A DNA stretch of 8,432 nt from UBA9414 sp958446945 (GTDB lineage Bacteria; Bacillota; Clostridia; Lachnospirales; Lachnospiraceae): positions 1-8,432 of the forward strand of contig CAUCYJ010000115.1 in assembly GCA_958446945.1 (NCBI GenBank), in the 5' to 3' direction. Position numbers and translations under genes: made by a program. Position 1 is the first letter of the stretch; the number at the start of each line of letters is the position of its first letter. Below the pieces are notes generated by a model. It made no database searches. It was not told where the DNA came from and saw only the letters and a list, made by a program, of their open reading frames with translations. Of the stretch, positions 1-6,959 are shown in pieces.

Positions 1-1001
1 GGATTGATCGTAACCATACGCACTGCCCGCTCCTGTGATAATCCCTCGCGCACTGCCTCACCAATATGGTGATATAAAGATTCCTCACTCAGAATCGGAG
101 AATCTGTAATAATCGCAACATTTACTCCGCGATCATCCAACATCTTCACTGCCTCCACATCTACTTTACGACGTTCCCCCGGAGAACGGTATGTAGCAAT
201 CGGACCATAACAAATATCACATCCGCTTTCCGCAATCTCATCAAGATAATCCGTTGCTCCCCATGCATGCTCCAGAGAAAACCGCACGCCATACGCTTTT
301 GCAACTTCAATCGCTGTCAGCATATCGTACTGTGTACAGTGGATCTTACAAGGGATCTCTCCTCGTAGAGCCGGAATAATTGCTTCCATATTTGCATCAT
401 ACGACTGTTCTTCTCCCTTTTCTTTCTTATCCAGATATTCTTTTGCTTTCCGGAACGTATCCCAGAGAACATGTGCTACTCCCATCCTAGTCATCGGAAG
501 ACGTTTCATATCTCCAAATGTATTTTTGGGATTTCCCCCAAGCGCAATTTTAACTGCTGCGGGAGCCTTTACCGTCATTTCAAAAATATTATCTCCATAT
601 GTTTTTCCAACGAATGGCTGCCCGCAAAAAACATCGCCGCTTCCCGGTGTAAATAGAATGGACGTAATTCCATGCTCATAAGCAACTTTTAGTTCTCTTG
701 CCTTTGGATTCATTCCATATCGCGCATCGACTGCTGCCGATACTGGATCTGTCATCTCATTCGCATCGTCAACACTTTTATCATGGTTAAAATCAAATAA
801 TCCGATGTGAGAATGTGCATCAATTAATCCAGGGAGCACATAACAGCCCTCTGCATCAATTATCTCAGCATCAGCAGCTTCAATCCGCTCTGCCACTGCT
901 TTGATTTTACCATTTTCCAGAAGAATATCCCCCTGAAAAATATTCTTCTCATCGTCAGTCATTGTGTAAAGTGTTCCACTCTTAATTAATATTTTTGCCA
1001 T
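1..1001 (-). CDS. Metal-dependent amidohydrolase, catalytic member of a tandem pair (C-terminus cut by window edge)
   Basis: Cytoplasmic hydrolase of the amidohydrolase superfamily (imidazolonepropionase/prolidase-like group, COG1228-like). The frame is open from the ATG at 1001 to the left edge, giving 333 full codons plus part of a proline codon and ending in the common 'TINP' motif, so perhaps 50 residues are missing. There is no signal peptide. Visible parts are an N-terminal beta-sandwich strand set (residues 1-55), then a TIM barrel. The expected metal ligands are all present: His63 and His65 in 'IDAHSHIG', Lys151 in 'AAVKIALGG' (the likely carboxylated lysine), His221 in 'KIHCTQ', His245 in 'LEHAWG' and Asp300 in 'ITDSP'. 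This pattern predicts hydrolysis of an amide or cyclic-amide bond; the substrate cannot be read from sequence. The start overlaps the preceding stop (TAATG), with GGAGGTG at 1010-1016 as its ribosome binding site. It is the last gene visible in the operon. The family call is firm, the lysine role is inferred. Confidence 0.9.
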   Translation of the reverse strand, partial: MAKILIKSGTLYTMTDDEKNIFQGDILLENGKIKAVAERIEAADAEIIDAEGCYVLPGLIDAHSHIGLFDFNHDKSVDDANEMTDPVSAAVDARYGMNPKARELKVAYEHGITSILFTPGSGDVFCGQPFVGKTYGDNIFEMTVKAPAAVKIALGGNPKNTFGDMKRLPMTRMGVAHVLWDTFRKAKEYLDKKEKGEEQSYDANMEAIIPALRGEIPCKIHCTQYDMLTAIEVAKAYGVRFSLEHAWGATDYLDEIAESGCDICYGPIATYRSPGERRKVDVEAVKMLDDRGVNVAIITDSPILSEESLYHHIGEAVREGLSQERAVRMVTIN

Positions 1002-1016
1002 TAGAAGAGCACCTCC
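1001..1016 (-). promoter_or_regulatory. TAATG stop/start overlap with internal ribosome binding site
   Basis: The stop codon of the degenerate amidohydrolase (1003-1001) shares one base with the ATG of the catalytic one (1001-999). GGAGGTG at 1010-1016 lies inside the upstream coding end, about 8 bases before the ATG. This is the usual arrangement for translational coupling and favours similar amounts of the two proteins. The geometry is seen directly; the coupling itself is inferred. Confidence 0.8.
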
Positions 1017-2116
1017 CCGTTTACAATACTGTGTACAACTTTCGCCGCATAAGTTGTTACCGGATGTCCCGAGAATACAGAAATATCAGCATCTTTTCCC
1101 GCTTCAATCGTTCCAAGTCTCTGGTCTATGCCGAGCATTTCCGCCGGATACAGACACATCATCTTAACGACATCTTCTGCCGGAACACCTGCTCTGTATG
1201 CCTCTATCGCACTCCAGATAAATACTTCGCGTCCTTCAGACCATCCTCCGCATGTATTCGTAAATGCAATTCTGTTCCCATTTTCCACAAGATCATTTAA
1301 TTTCGAAAGATCCATTCCATTTTTAGCAATCTGAGACATATTATTTATATTTCCAAGAACGATTCCAACTTTCTTTTCTTTAATCTGTTTCAGTGAATCC
1401 GCAAAGCAAAATGCGTCAACCAGGTTAATCTGTACCTTCTCATCTTTCAGAAGATGCAGCAGCCCATCGATTTCATTTTTCGTAGAAGCGGCAGCAAACA
1501 GCGGCATACTCTCTTTATCAAATACATCTGTTATCACTTTCTGCTTATCTGTGCGTTTCTCTTCTTCTGCTTCTCTTGCAGCCCGAATCGTTTCTTCAAA
1601 CAAATGAAACATCCCCATTTTTGTCATTGGCAGCTGACTATTGCTTCCATAAGTCTCTTTCACATTGCTTGTTACACTGCATTTTAATCCTGCATGTTCT
1701 TTTACAAGACGTTCCCCCATCTTTTGAGGAGCAGTCTTGCAGACAGCAATCTGCCCTCCCATCAAGTTATTGTTCGTCGGCGCCGCTCCAATTGCCGTAA
1801 TACCGCTTTTATAAAATTCCTGGCGGTTGACTTCATCCGGATCAATACTGTAACGCAGATTCATTTCCGGTGTAATCGGATTCGTCCGCTCATCATTGTC
1901 AAAATAGCGTCCCGGAATCCCCATTGCTCCAATACTGGATACCGGGTCGATAAATCCAGGAAATACCTCACATCCTGTTGCATCAATCACTTGTGCATCG
2001 CTTTCACTCAGTCCGCGCCCAACTGCCTTGATCGTTTTTCCTTCTGTCAGAATGTCGCATCCGGACAGCACTGCTCCATTTCCTACATGGACATTCCCAT
2101 TCTTAATCAAATACAT
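1001..2116 (-). CDS. Amidohydrolase-like protein lacking the metal ligands (probable pseudoenzyme paralog)
   Basis: Intact 371-residue protein with the amidohydrolase layout: an N-terminal sandwich segment, a barrel, and a C-terminal return to the sandwich ('LGTIEAGKDADISVFSG', about 334-350). It aligns by eye with the next gene over most of its length, for example 'LPMTKMG' against 'LPMTRMG'. Every expected metal ligand except the lysine is replaced. HSH becomes V59-S60-S61 in 'IDPVSSIG'. The strand-5 His becomes Ala209 ('LFAAAST'). The strand-6 His becomes Asp234 ('LVDAFC'). The strand-8 Asp becomes Asn286/Thr287 ('AFTNTCGG'). Lys145 is kept. The gene has no stops or frameshifts and a good ribosome binding site (AAGGAG at 2124-2129, 7 bases before ATG), so it is not a decaying gene. 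Likely roles are a structural or regulatory partner of the active paralog, a ligand-binding protein, or an enzyme with different chemistry. No signal peptide is seen, so it should be cytoplasmic. Confidence 0.88.
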   Translation of the reverse strand: MYLIKNGNVHVGNGAVLSGCDILTEGKTIKAVGRGLSESDAQVIDATGCEVFPGFIDPVSSIGAMGIPGRYFDNDERTNPITPEMNLRYSIDPDEVNRQEFYKSGITAIGAAPTNNNLMGGQIAVCKTAPQKMGERLVKEHAGLKCSVTSNVKETYGSNSQLPMTKMGMFHLFEETIRAAREAEEEKRTDKQKVITDVFDKESMPLFAAASTKNEIDGLLHLLKDEKVQINLVDAFCFADSLKQIKEKKVGIVLGNINNMSQIAKNGMDLSKLNDLVENGNRIAFTNTCGGWSEGREVFIWSAIEAYRAGVPAEDVVKMMCLYPAEMLGIDQRLGTIEAGKDADISVFSGHPVTTYAAKVVHSIVNGEVLF

Positions 2117-2123
2117 GTCTGAT

Positions 2124-2129
2124 CTCCTT
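2124..2129 (-). promoter_or_regulatory. Ribosome binding site of the degenerate amidohydrolase
   Basis: AAGGAG, within a longer purine run AGGAAGGAGAT, sits 7 bases before the ATG at 2116. It lies just downstream of the hairpin at 2167-2200. It supports the chosen start and shows that the gene is still equipped for efficient translation even though its catalytic residues are gone. Confidence 0.8.
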
Positions 2130-2163
2130 CCTTACAAGTAATCTTGAAATGCTTCTCTCTTCT

Positions 2164-2200
2164 AAAAGAGGAGAACAATCTCCAACGATTGATCTCCTCT
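2164..2200 (-). terminator. Hairpin with short U run after the binding-protein gene (attenuator or mRNA 3'-end stabiliser)
   Basis: The inverted repeat has 14-base arms at 2167-2180 and 2187-2200, one A/A mismatch (2175 with 2192) and a 6-base loop. In the direction of transcription it is followed by only a short U run (2164-2166, plus the last stem base) and then AG. It lies 28 bases past the binding-protein stop. The U run is weak for a full intrinsic terminator and the next two genes have no visible promoter, so partial termination or protection of the upstream mRNA is more likely. A small alternative stem (2157-2170, 5-base arms) overlaps its last bases. Confidence 0.65.
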
Positions 2201-2228
2201 ATAGAATTTCAGGTCATAGAAACCATTA

Positions 2229-3926
2229 TTATTTTTCTATATCAACACGAGCCCAGTTGCGGTATCCCTCTGTAGATACAAAATAATCTTTTACATATTT
2301 TGCTGTAAATGTCGGTGATTCATACAAAAAGACTGGTGCAATAAGCGCATTCTTTACAAGAAGCTCTTCTGCCTGAAGATAAATTTCTGCTTTTTCTGTA
2401 TCATCTACAACAAATTTAGCACTTTCACAAAGCTCTTTGAATTTCTTGGAATCTTCATTATCCCAACCTGTTTTTTCTGCATTGAAGTAACCATTATCTG
2501 GATCAAACAATGTTAAGACTGCACTTGGTTCATTGTAGTATGGTCCCCATCCACCGCAAGCGATGTCATAGTCACCAGCATCAATCTTATCCCACATGAT
2601 GTTCCATTCCATCATATCGATCTGTACTGTAATGCCAAGTTTCTCTTCCCATGTCTGTTTGTACCATTCAGCCATCTTCTTAGAAAGCTCTGTTGTACCA
2701 CGGCTTGCATATCTAACTGTGATTTCTGAAGGATCAGATATACCAAGTTCTTTCATACCTTCCTCAAGAAGCGCTTTTGCATCCTGCTCCTGAAGATCTT
2801 TTACAAAATAGTTCTTTCCATCTACAAGCTCTGTATATATTTCTTCTCCAACTTTCATTGTATCCGGCATTACAGAGTAAAGAGGAATTCCTCGTCCATC
2901 CCAGATTGCTTCAACTAAAGCTTCTCTGTCAATAGCTGCAGAAATTGCCTGACGGATCTTTGCATTGGACAGATACTGATTTTTCACGTTAAACATTAAG
3001 AATTCAGGCGCACTGTCCGGTACTGTAGTTGTGTTAGACATATCAGCTGCTTCTACTGTTTTAATCCAGTTAGAGTCAGATGTTCCGATAACATCAATTT
3101 CACCATTGATAAATGCCTGAACTGCTGTAGATGTCTCCTGAATAACTTTCTGAACAACTTTATCCAGTTTAATATTCTCTGCATCCCAGTAGTTTTCATT
3201 CTTTACGCATACAAGCTCTGTGTTCTGATCCCAGGACTCTACTTTAAACGGACCACTGCAGATGATCTTATCTGCTGCTGAACCATATTTATCGCCCCAC
3301 TCTTCGTATTTATCCTGTCTTACCGGATAAATGCTTCCTGCCAGTTCAATAAAGTAAGAAGCCGGATGTACCAGTTTAATTTCTAATGTCTTATCATCAA
3401 CTGCTTTCACACCGATTTCATCCGGTGTTTTTCCATTGTTGTAAAGCGCTTCACCAAAGTTCTCAATTACACCGTCAAACAGCCACGCATTCACTGCTGC
3501 TGTATTTGGGTCTGCCATTAACTTTAATGTGTACTCGAAGTCATTTGCCGTTACAGGCTCTCCATCGCTCCACTTTGCATTCTCATGGATCTTAAATGTC
3601 CATGTCAGACCATCTTCACTTACTTCCCAACTCTCTGCTGCTGCAGGAATACTTTCATTTGTGTTATCTTTGGCAGCCACATCTCTAACAAGTGGATCAC
3701 AAATGAGGTTGTGGGCTTCGTTATCCGGCTGTGTTGTATTCATAATCGGGTTGAGACCGATAACAACACTGTTTGTGCTGTAATTAAATACCTTTTCTGC
3801 TCCTGATGACTTGGCGCCGTCGCTTCCGCTGCTTTTTTTGTCATCACCGCCGCCGCATCCGGCAAGGGATCCAACAACTAATACAGCTGCGAGAATACCT
3901 GCAAGCATTTTTGTTCTCTTTCTCAT
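2229..3926 (-). CDS. Peptide-type ABC importer solute-binding lipoprotein (SBP family 5)
   Basis: Extracellular receptor that captures the substrate and hands it to the two permeases. The 565-residue protein starts with a lipoprotein signal: basic residues 2-6, a hydrophobic core, and the lipobox L21-A22-G23-C24, so Cys24 should be lipid-anchored. A Gly/Ser/Asp/Lys-rich linker (25-43) follows, then the family 5 binding fold. This fold carries the hallmark 'WSDGEPVTANDFEYTLK' at 119-135 and 'IRQAISAAIDREALVEA' at 324-340. The length fits the OppA/DppA group. In the region matching the 'WCADYNEP' segment of Salmonella OppA it reads 'WGPYYNEP' (460-467), so the aspartate known to bind a peptide's free amino end appears to be Tyr463. 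The start is supported by AGGAGG at 3936-3941. The gene follows the ATPases rather than leading the operon, and hairpins flank it on both sides. The substrate is unknown, so no symbol is given. Confidence 0.93.
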   Translation of the reverse strand: MRKRTKMLAGILAAVLVVGSLAGCGGGDDKKSSGSDGAKSSGAEKVFNYSTNSVVIGLNPIMNTTQPDNEAHNLICDPLVRDVAAKDNTNESIPAAAESWEVSEDGLTWTFKIHENAKWSDGEPVTANDFEYTLKLMADPNTAAVNAWLFDGVIENFGEALYNNGKTPDEIGVKAVDDKTLEIKLVHPASYFIELAGSIYPVRQDKYEEWGDKYGSAADKIICSGPFKVESWDQNTELVCVKNENYWDAENIKLDKVVQKVIQETSTAVQAFINGEIDVIGTSDSNWIKTVEAADMSNTTTVPDSAPEFLMFNVKNQYLSNAKIRQAISAAIDREALVEAIWDGRGIPLYSVMPDTMKVGEEIYTELVDGKNYFVKDLQEQDAKALLEEGMKELGISDPSEITVRYASRGTTELSKKMAEWYKQTWEEKLGITVQIDMMEWNIMWDKIDAGDYDIACGGWGPYYNEPSAVLTLFDPDNGYFNAEKTGWDNEDSKKFKELCESAKFVVDDTEKAEIYLQAEELLVKNALIAPVFLYESPTFTAKYVKDYFVSTEGYRNWARVDIEK

Positions 3927-3935
3927 GGTTACATT

Positions 3936-3941
3936 CCTCCT
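3936..3941 (-). promoter_or_regulatory. Strong ribosome binding site of the binding-protein gene
   Basis: A perfect AGGAGG lies 9 bases before the ATG at 3926, preceded by an unstructured A-rich stretch. It fits the high expression usually needed for a solute-binding protein relative to its transporter. Confidence 0.8.
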
Positions 3942-3948
3942 TTTATTT

Positions 3949-3975
3949 TTTATAATCAGCTACCGCTGTTATAAA
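3949..3975 (-). promoter_or_regulatory. Intercistronic hairpin spanning the oppF stop, upstream of the binding-protein gene
   Basis: An 11-base-pair stem has arms at 3965-3975 and 3949-3960, a GGTA loop (3961-3964) and one bulged base (3956). It includes the oppF stop codon at 3969-3971. It is followed by A residues rather than a U run on the transcribed strand, so it is not an intrinsic terminator. A role as mRNA processing site or 5' stabiliser for the binding-protein message is plausible. No convincing promoter is visible in this 42-base gap. Confidence 0.5.
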
Positions 3976-4952
3976 CTCTCATTTAATTCCTTTACCCGGT
4001 GACAGGCTACAAAATGTCCTTCTTTCACTTCCTGAAGCTCTGGTGTATCTTTCATACATTCTTCTGTTGCATAGCGGCATCTTGCCGCAAATCTGCATCC
4101 CGGTTTTGGATTGATCGGACTAGGGATCTCTCCTTCGATCGGAATTCGTTTCTTGCTCTTTTCTTCTTCCGGATCCGGAATCGGAATCGCTGACATCAGA
4201 GCTTTCGTATATGGATGAAGCGGTTCAGAATACAATTCACCACTGGCCGCAAACTCAACCATATTTCCAAGATACATAACGCCAACGCGGTCTGAAATAT
4301 GTTTTACCATTGACAAGTCATGTGCAATAAATAAATATGTCAGATTCTTTTTCTTCTGGAGTTCAATCAACAGATTGACAACCTGCGCCTGAATGGACAC
4401 GTCCAGCGCCGAAATCGGCTCATCACAGACAATAAATTCCGGTTCAATTGCCAGAGCTCTTGCAATTCCGATACGCTGTCTCTGTCCTCCCGAGAACTCG
4501 TGCGGGAATCTCGATGCATGCTCTTTATTTAATCCGACAAGTTCCAACAGCTCATGAATTTTATTCGTGCGCTCTTCTCCTTTATACAAACCGTGAATAT
4601 CAATTCCCTCTCCGATAATATCTCCTACTGTCATACGCGGATTTAAAGAAGAATATGGATCCTGGAAAATAATCTGGGCGCGTTTTGTAAATTCTTTCTT
4701 TTCTTTTTTATTCAAGCTGTGAATATCTGTTCCATCGAAAATAACTTGCCCACCTGTTGCATCATAAAGTCCCATAACGGTCTTTCCACACGTTGTTTTA
4801 CCACAGCCGGATTCCCCAACAAGACCAAGTGTTTCTCCTTTATAAATTTTAAAGTTAACACCATCTACTGCTTTCAAATAAGCATTTTTTCCAACTTTAA
4901 AATACTTTTTCAGATCTTTTACTTCAATCAGAACTTCTTTTTTCTCTGCCAT
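3969..4952 (-). CDS. oppF: Peptide-type ABC importer ATPase, OppF/DppF subunit
   Basis: One of two ATPases that drive the importer from the cytoplasmic face. The 327-residue protein has all nucleotide-binding motifs: Walker A 'GESGCGKT' (46-53), Q-loop Gln97, signature 'FSGGQRQR' (153-160), Walker B 'FIVCDE' (173-178) and H-loop His211. The C-terminal oligopeptide-transporter domain follows ('LHPYTKALMSAIP', 245-257). It carries the family's four cysteines Cys286, Cys292, Cys299 and Cys317, a pattern tied to an iron-sulfur cluster in the related mycobacterial Opp ATPase. Binding of a cluster here is inferred. Its ATG shares a base with the oppD stop (TAATG), so the two subunits that pair as a heterodimer are probably co-translated. 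The symbol is at family level; Opp and Dpp types cannot be told apart here. Confidence 0.94.
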   Translation of the reverse strand: MAEKKEVLIEVKDLKKYFKVGKNAYLKAVDGVNFKIYKGETLGLVGESGCGKTTCGKTVMGLYDATGGQVIFDGTDIHSLNKKEKKEFTKRAQIIFQDPYSSLNPRMTVGDIIGEGIDIHGLYKGEERTNKIHELLELVGLNKEHASRFPHEFSGGQRQRIGIARALAIEPEFIVCDEPISALDVSIQAQVVNLLIELQKKKNLTYLFIAHDLSMVKHISDRVGVMYLGNMVEFAASGELYSEPLHPYTKALMSAIPIPDPEEEKSKKRIPIEGEIPSPINPKPGCRFAARCRYATEECMKDTPELQEVKEGHFVACHRVKELNESL

Positions 4953-4967
4953 TATTGTGCCTCCCTT
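4952..4967 (-). promoter_or_regulatory. TAATG overlap and ribosome binding site at the oppD/oppF junction
   Basis: The oppD stop (4954-4952) and the oppF ATG (4952-4950) share one base. AAGGGAGG at 4960-4967, inside the end of oppD, lies 7 bases upstream of the ATG. It is the same geometry as at the amidohydrolase pair and suggests coupled synthesis of the two ATPases. Confidence 0.8.
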
Positions 4968-5986
4968 CTGACCATACCTTCCGGCAGTCCTTTCGTATCA
5001 GCCTTCGGATGATGCAGCCAGCAGGAACACTCCTGTGAGCAGCTGAATTTTGTTACGTCCGGATATTTTTCACGGCAAACTTTCATACCGTATTCACATC
5101 TCGGTGCAAAAGAGCATCCAACCGGTGGATTAATCAGATCCGGAGGAGTTCCTTTCAGAGAATATAATGTCTCTTTATTATTTGTATGAATCTTCGGCAC
5201 AGAACTTAACAATGCCCTTGTATATGGATGAGTGGATTTGTAGAAAATCTCATCTACCGTTCCTCGCTCTACAATCTTACCTGCATACATTACCTGGATT
5301 CGGTCTGCTACGCTGGCTACCACTCCAAGATCATGTGTTACAAGAATCACTGCCATATTTAATTCTTTCTGAAGTTCACCAATCAAATCCATGATCTGCG
5401 CCTGAATTGTTACATCAAGTGCTGTCGTAGGCTCATCAGCAATCAGAATCTCCGGTTTACATGCAAGCGCTACTGCAATCATTGCTCTCTGGCGCATTCC
5501 GCCTGAAAACTCAAATGGATATTGTTTCATCCGGGCTTTCGCATTTGGGATTTTAACTAGTTCCAGCATTTCCAATGCCTGTTTCTCAGCCTCTGCCTTC
5601 TTCACATCATGATGGATTAAAATACTCTCCATAATCTGTTCTCCAATCCGCATGGTTGGATTCAAAGAAGTCATCGGATCCTGGAAGATCATAGAAATCT
5701 TGCGTCCTCTGATCTGTGTCATCTGCTTTTCTGTGTAATCAAGAAGATTTTCTCCATTGAATAAGATAGCAGATCCTCCATCTTTTTTAATATCTGTATT
5801 CGATTCCGGAAGCAACCCCATAATCGCTTTCGATGTAACTGTCTTTCCGCATCCGGACTCTCCAACGATCGCAAGTGTTTCCCCACGGTTCAAGTAGAAA
5901 TCCACGCCTCTGACTGCGTGTGAAATTCCCGCATAAGTACGGAAGTTCACTTGCAAATCTTTCACTTCTAATATTTTCTCACTCAT
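4952..5986 (-). CDS. oppD: Peptide-type ABC importer ATPase, OppD/DppD subunit
   Basis: Partner ATPase of OppF, 344 residues. Motifs in order: Walker A 'GESGCGKT' (42-49), Q-loop Gln102, signature 'FSGGMRQR' (160-167), Walker B 'ILIADE' (180-185) and H-loop His218. The C-terminal oligopeptide-transporter domain starts near 'THPYTRALLSSVP' (252-264). It holds Cys291, Cys297, Cys304 and Cys316 in the usual spacing, plus Cys320 and Cys322 close together, so its tail is richer in cysteine than that of OppF here. After the cysteines comes a short charged tail (to 344). The ATG at 5986 is preceded by TAGGAGA, and the TAG of this ribosome binding site is the oppC stop codon. The gene is placed by motif content and order; the symbol is at family level. 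Confidence 0.94.
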   Translation of the reverse strand: MSEKILEVKDLQVNFRTYAGISHAVRGVDFYLNRGETLAIVGESGCGKTVTSKAIMGLLPESNTDIKKDGGSAILFNGENLLDYTEKQMTQIRGRKISMIFQDPMTSLNPTMRIGEQIMESILIHHDVKKAEAEKQALEMLELVKIPNAKARMKQYPFEFSGGMRQRAMIAVALACKPEILIADEPTTALDVTIQAQIMDLIGELQKELNMAVILVTHDLGVVASVADRIQVMYAGKIVERGTVDEIFYKSTHPYTRALLSSVPKIHTNNKETLYSLKGTPPDLINPPVGCSFAPRCEYGMKVCREKYPDVTKFSCSQECSCWLHHPKADTKGLPEGMVRREAQ

Positions 5987-5994
5987 TTTTACGA

Positions 5995-6001
5995 TCTCCT
6001 A
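5995..6001 (-). promoter_or_regulatory. Ribosome binding site of oppD overlapping the oppC stop
   Basis: On the coding strand the sequence TAGGAGA serves both as the oppC stop (TAG, 6001-5999) and as the oppD ribosome binding site (AGGAGA), 8 bases before the ATG. A ribosome terminating oppC is thus placed directly on the next initiation site. Confidence 0.75.
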
Positions 6002-6946
6002 CTGTCTAAGTTTCGGGTCCAATGCATCTGAAAGTCCGTCACCGATCAAATGGAATGAAAGAATCGTCAGGACGATCAGCAAACACGGGAAAAATAACTG
6101 GTGCGGATAGAACATTAACTGCTGCTGTCCAGCACTTGCCAGAGCACCCCAGCTTGTTTCCGGCGGTCTGACTCCAAGCCCAATATAGCTTAAAAACGCC
6201 TCACTGAAAATAAATCCAGGTACAGACATTGTAATGTCTACCATGATAATTCCAAGCGTATTTGGAAGCAAATGTTTGATAATGATTCTTTTCGTATCTG
6301 CTCCAAGTGCTTTTGCCGCCTGTACATAATCTTGTTCTTTAATCTGAAGAATTTGTCCTCGAACCATACGGGCTGTTCCAACCCACGCTGTCAGCGACAT
6401 CGCAAAGACGAGAGAAAACAAGCTTCGTCCAAGTACGATTGAAAGAATAACAACAATAATCAGGTATGGAAGGTTTCCGACAAATTCACAGATTCTCATG
6501 ATAATGTCATCTACCAGTCCGCCTTTCAGACCTGCAAGCGCTCCAACAAGTGCTCCAATTACAAACATTACTACTGTACAGCACAGGCCGATATAAATAG
6601 AAATACGTCCTCCAACACAGACACGGGTAAATAAATCACGTCCCATATCATCTGTACCAAACCAGTATTCAGAATTCGGAAGTAAATCCTTCTGCGACGG
6701 ATCCATATACTGATAATCTTTTCCGGAAATAATCGGTCCAACAAACAGAAGCACAACAATTGTCACAAGCAGGATCATTCCAAAGAGTGCAAGTTTATTT
6801 TCACGGAATCTTCTCCATACATCCGCCCAGTATGTAAGAGCTTTTTTTCCAAGTTCCTCTCCAGACAATCCTTTCGTACCAACACGCTCGAATAAGTCAT
6901 CTGTAAGAGACATATCTTCCATATTGTTTTTCGTATTCTCGCTCAT
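5999..6946 (-). CDS. oppC: Peptide-type ABC importer permease, OppC/DppC subunit
   Basis: Inner-membrane channel half, 315 residues. A hydrophilic cytoplasmic N-terminus of about 50 residues precedes the first membrane segment (about 53-72), as is usual for OppC. The family motif 'GTDDMGRDLFTR' (97-108) sits in the external loop. Further hydrophobic segments lie near 115-139, 160-182, 230-250 and 284-303. The coupling (EAA) loop 'EQDYVQAAKALGAD' (204-217) contacts the ATPases, and the protein ends with the typical 'GDGLSDALDP' (302-311). The ATG at 6946 has GAGGTG at 6952-6957, 5 bases upstream, and lies 13 bases after the oppB stop. I see no damage or missing motif. The symbol is at family level. 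Confidence 0.94.
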   Translation of the reverse strand: MSENTKNNMEDMSLTDDLFERVGTKGLSGEELGKKALTYWADVWRRFRENKLALFGMILLVTIVVLLFVGPIISGKDYQYMDPSQKDLLPNSEYWFGTDDMGRDLFTRVCVGGRISIYIGLCCTVVMFVIGALVGALAGLKGGLVDDIIMRICEFVGNLPYLIIVVILSIVLGRSLFSLVFAMSLTAWVGTARMVRGQILQIKEQDYVQAAKALGADTKRIIIKHLLPNTLGIIMVDITMSVPGFIFSEAFLSYIGLGVRPPETSWGALASAGQQQLMFYPHQLFFPCLLIVLTILSFHLIGDGLSDALDPKLRQ

Positions 6947-6959
6947 CTCTACACCTCAC

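Noticed and set aside
471..1334. Plus-strand open frames over the amidohydrolase genes (471-656, 995-1300, 1128-1334)
   Set aside because: They lie opposite well-supported conserved genes, have no ribosome binding site, and encode Cys/His/Ser-rich sequence with no recognisable domain.
2164..2200. Strong operon-ending terminator after the binding-protein gene
   Set aside because: The stem is good but only three to four U residues follow before AG, and two genes on the same strand lie downstream without their own promoter. Partial termination or mRNA stabilisation is more likely.
2117..2228. Separate promoter for the two amidohydrolase genes
   Set aside because: The gap holds a hairpin and a ribosome binding site but no -35/-10 pair that I could defend, so the genes are treated as part of the operon.
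3949..4010. Possible internal promoter for the binding-protein gene (A/T-rich TTATAAA near 3949-3956)
   Set aside because: No acceptable -35 element lies at the right distance, and the A/T-rich motif is part of the hairpin arm, so a promoter is not supported.
1454..5394. Other plus-strand open frames opposite the amidohydrolase, binding-protein and ATPase genes
   Set aside because: Antisense shadows of conserved coding sequence with atypical composition and no initiation signals.
6571..6759. Minus-strand 62-codon frame inside oppC
   Set aside because: It overlaps oppC in another frame and its translation shows no domain; oppC itself has all its family motifs here.
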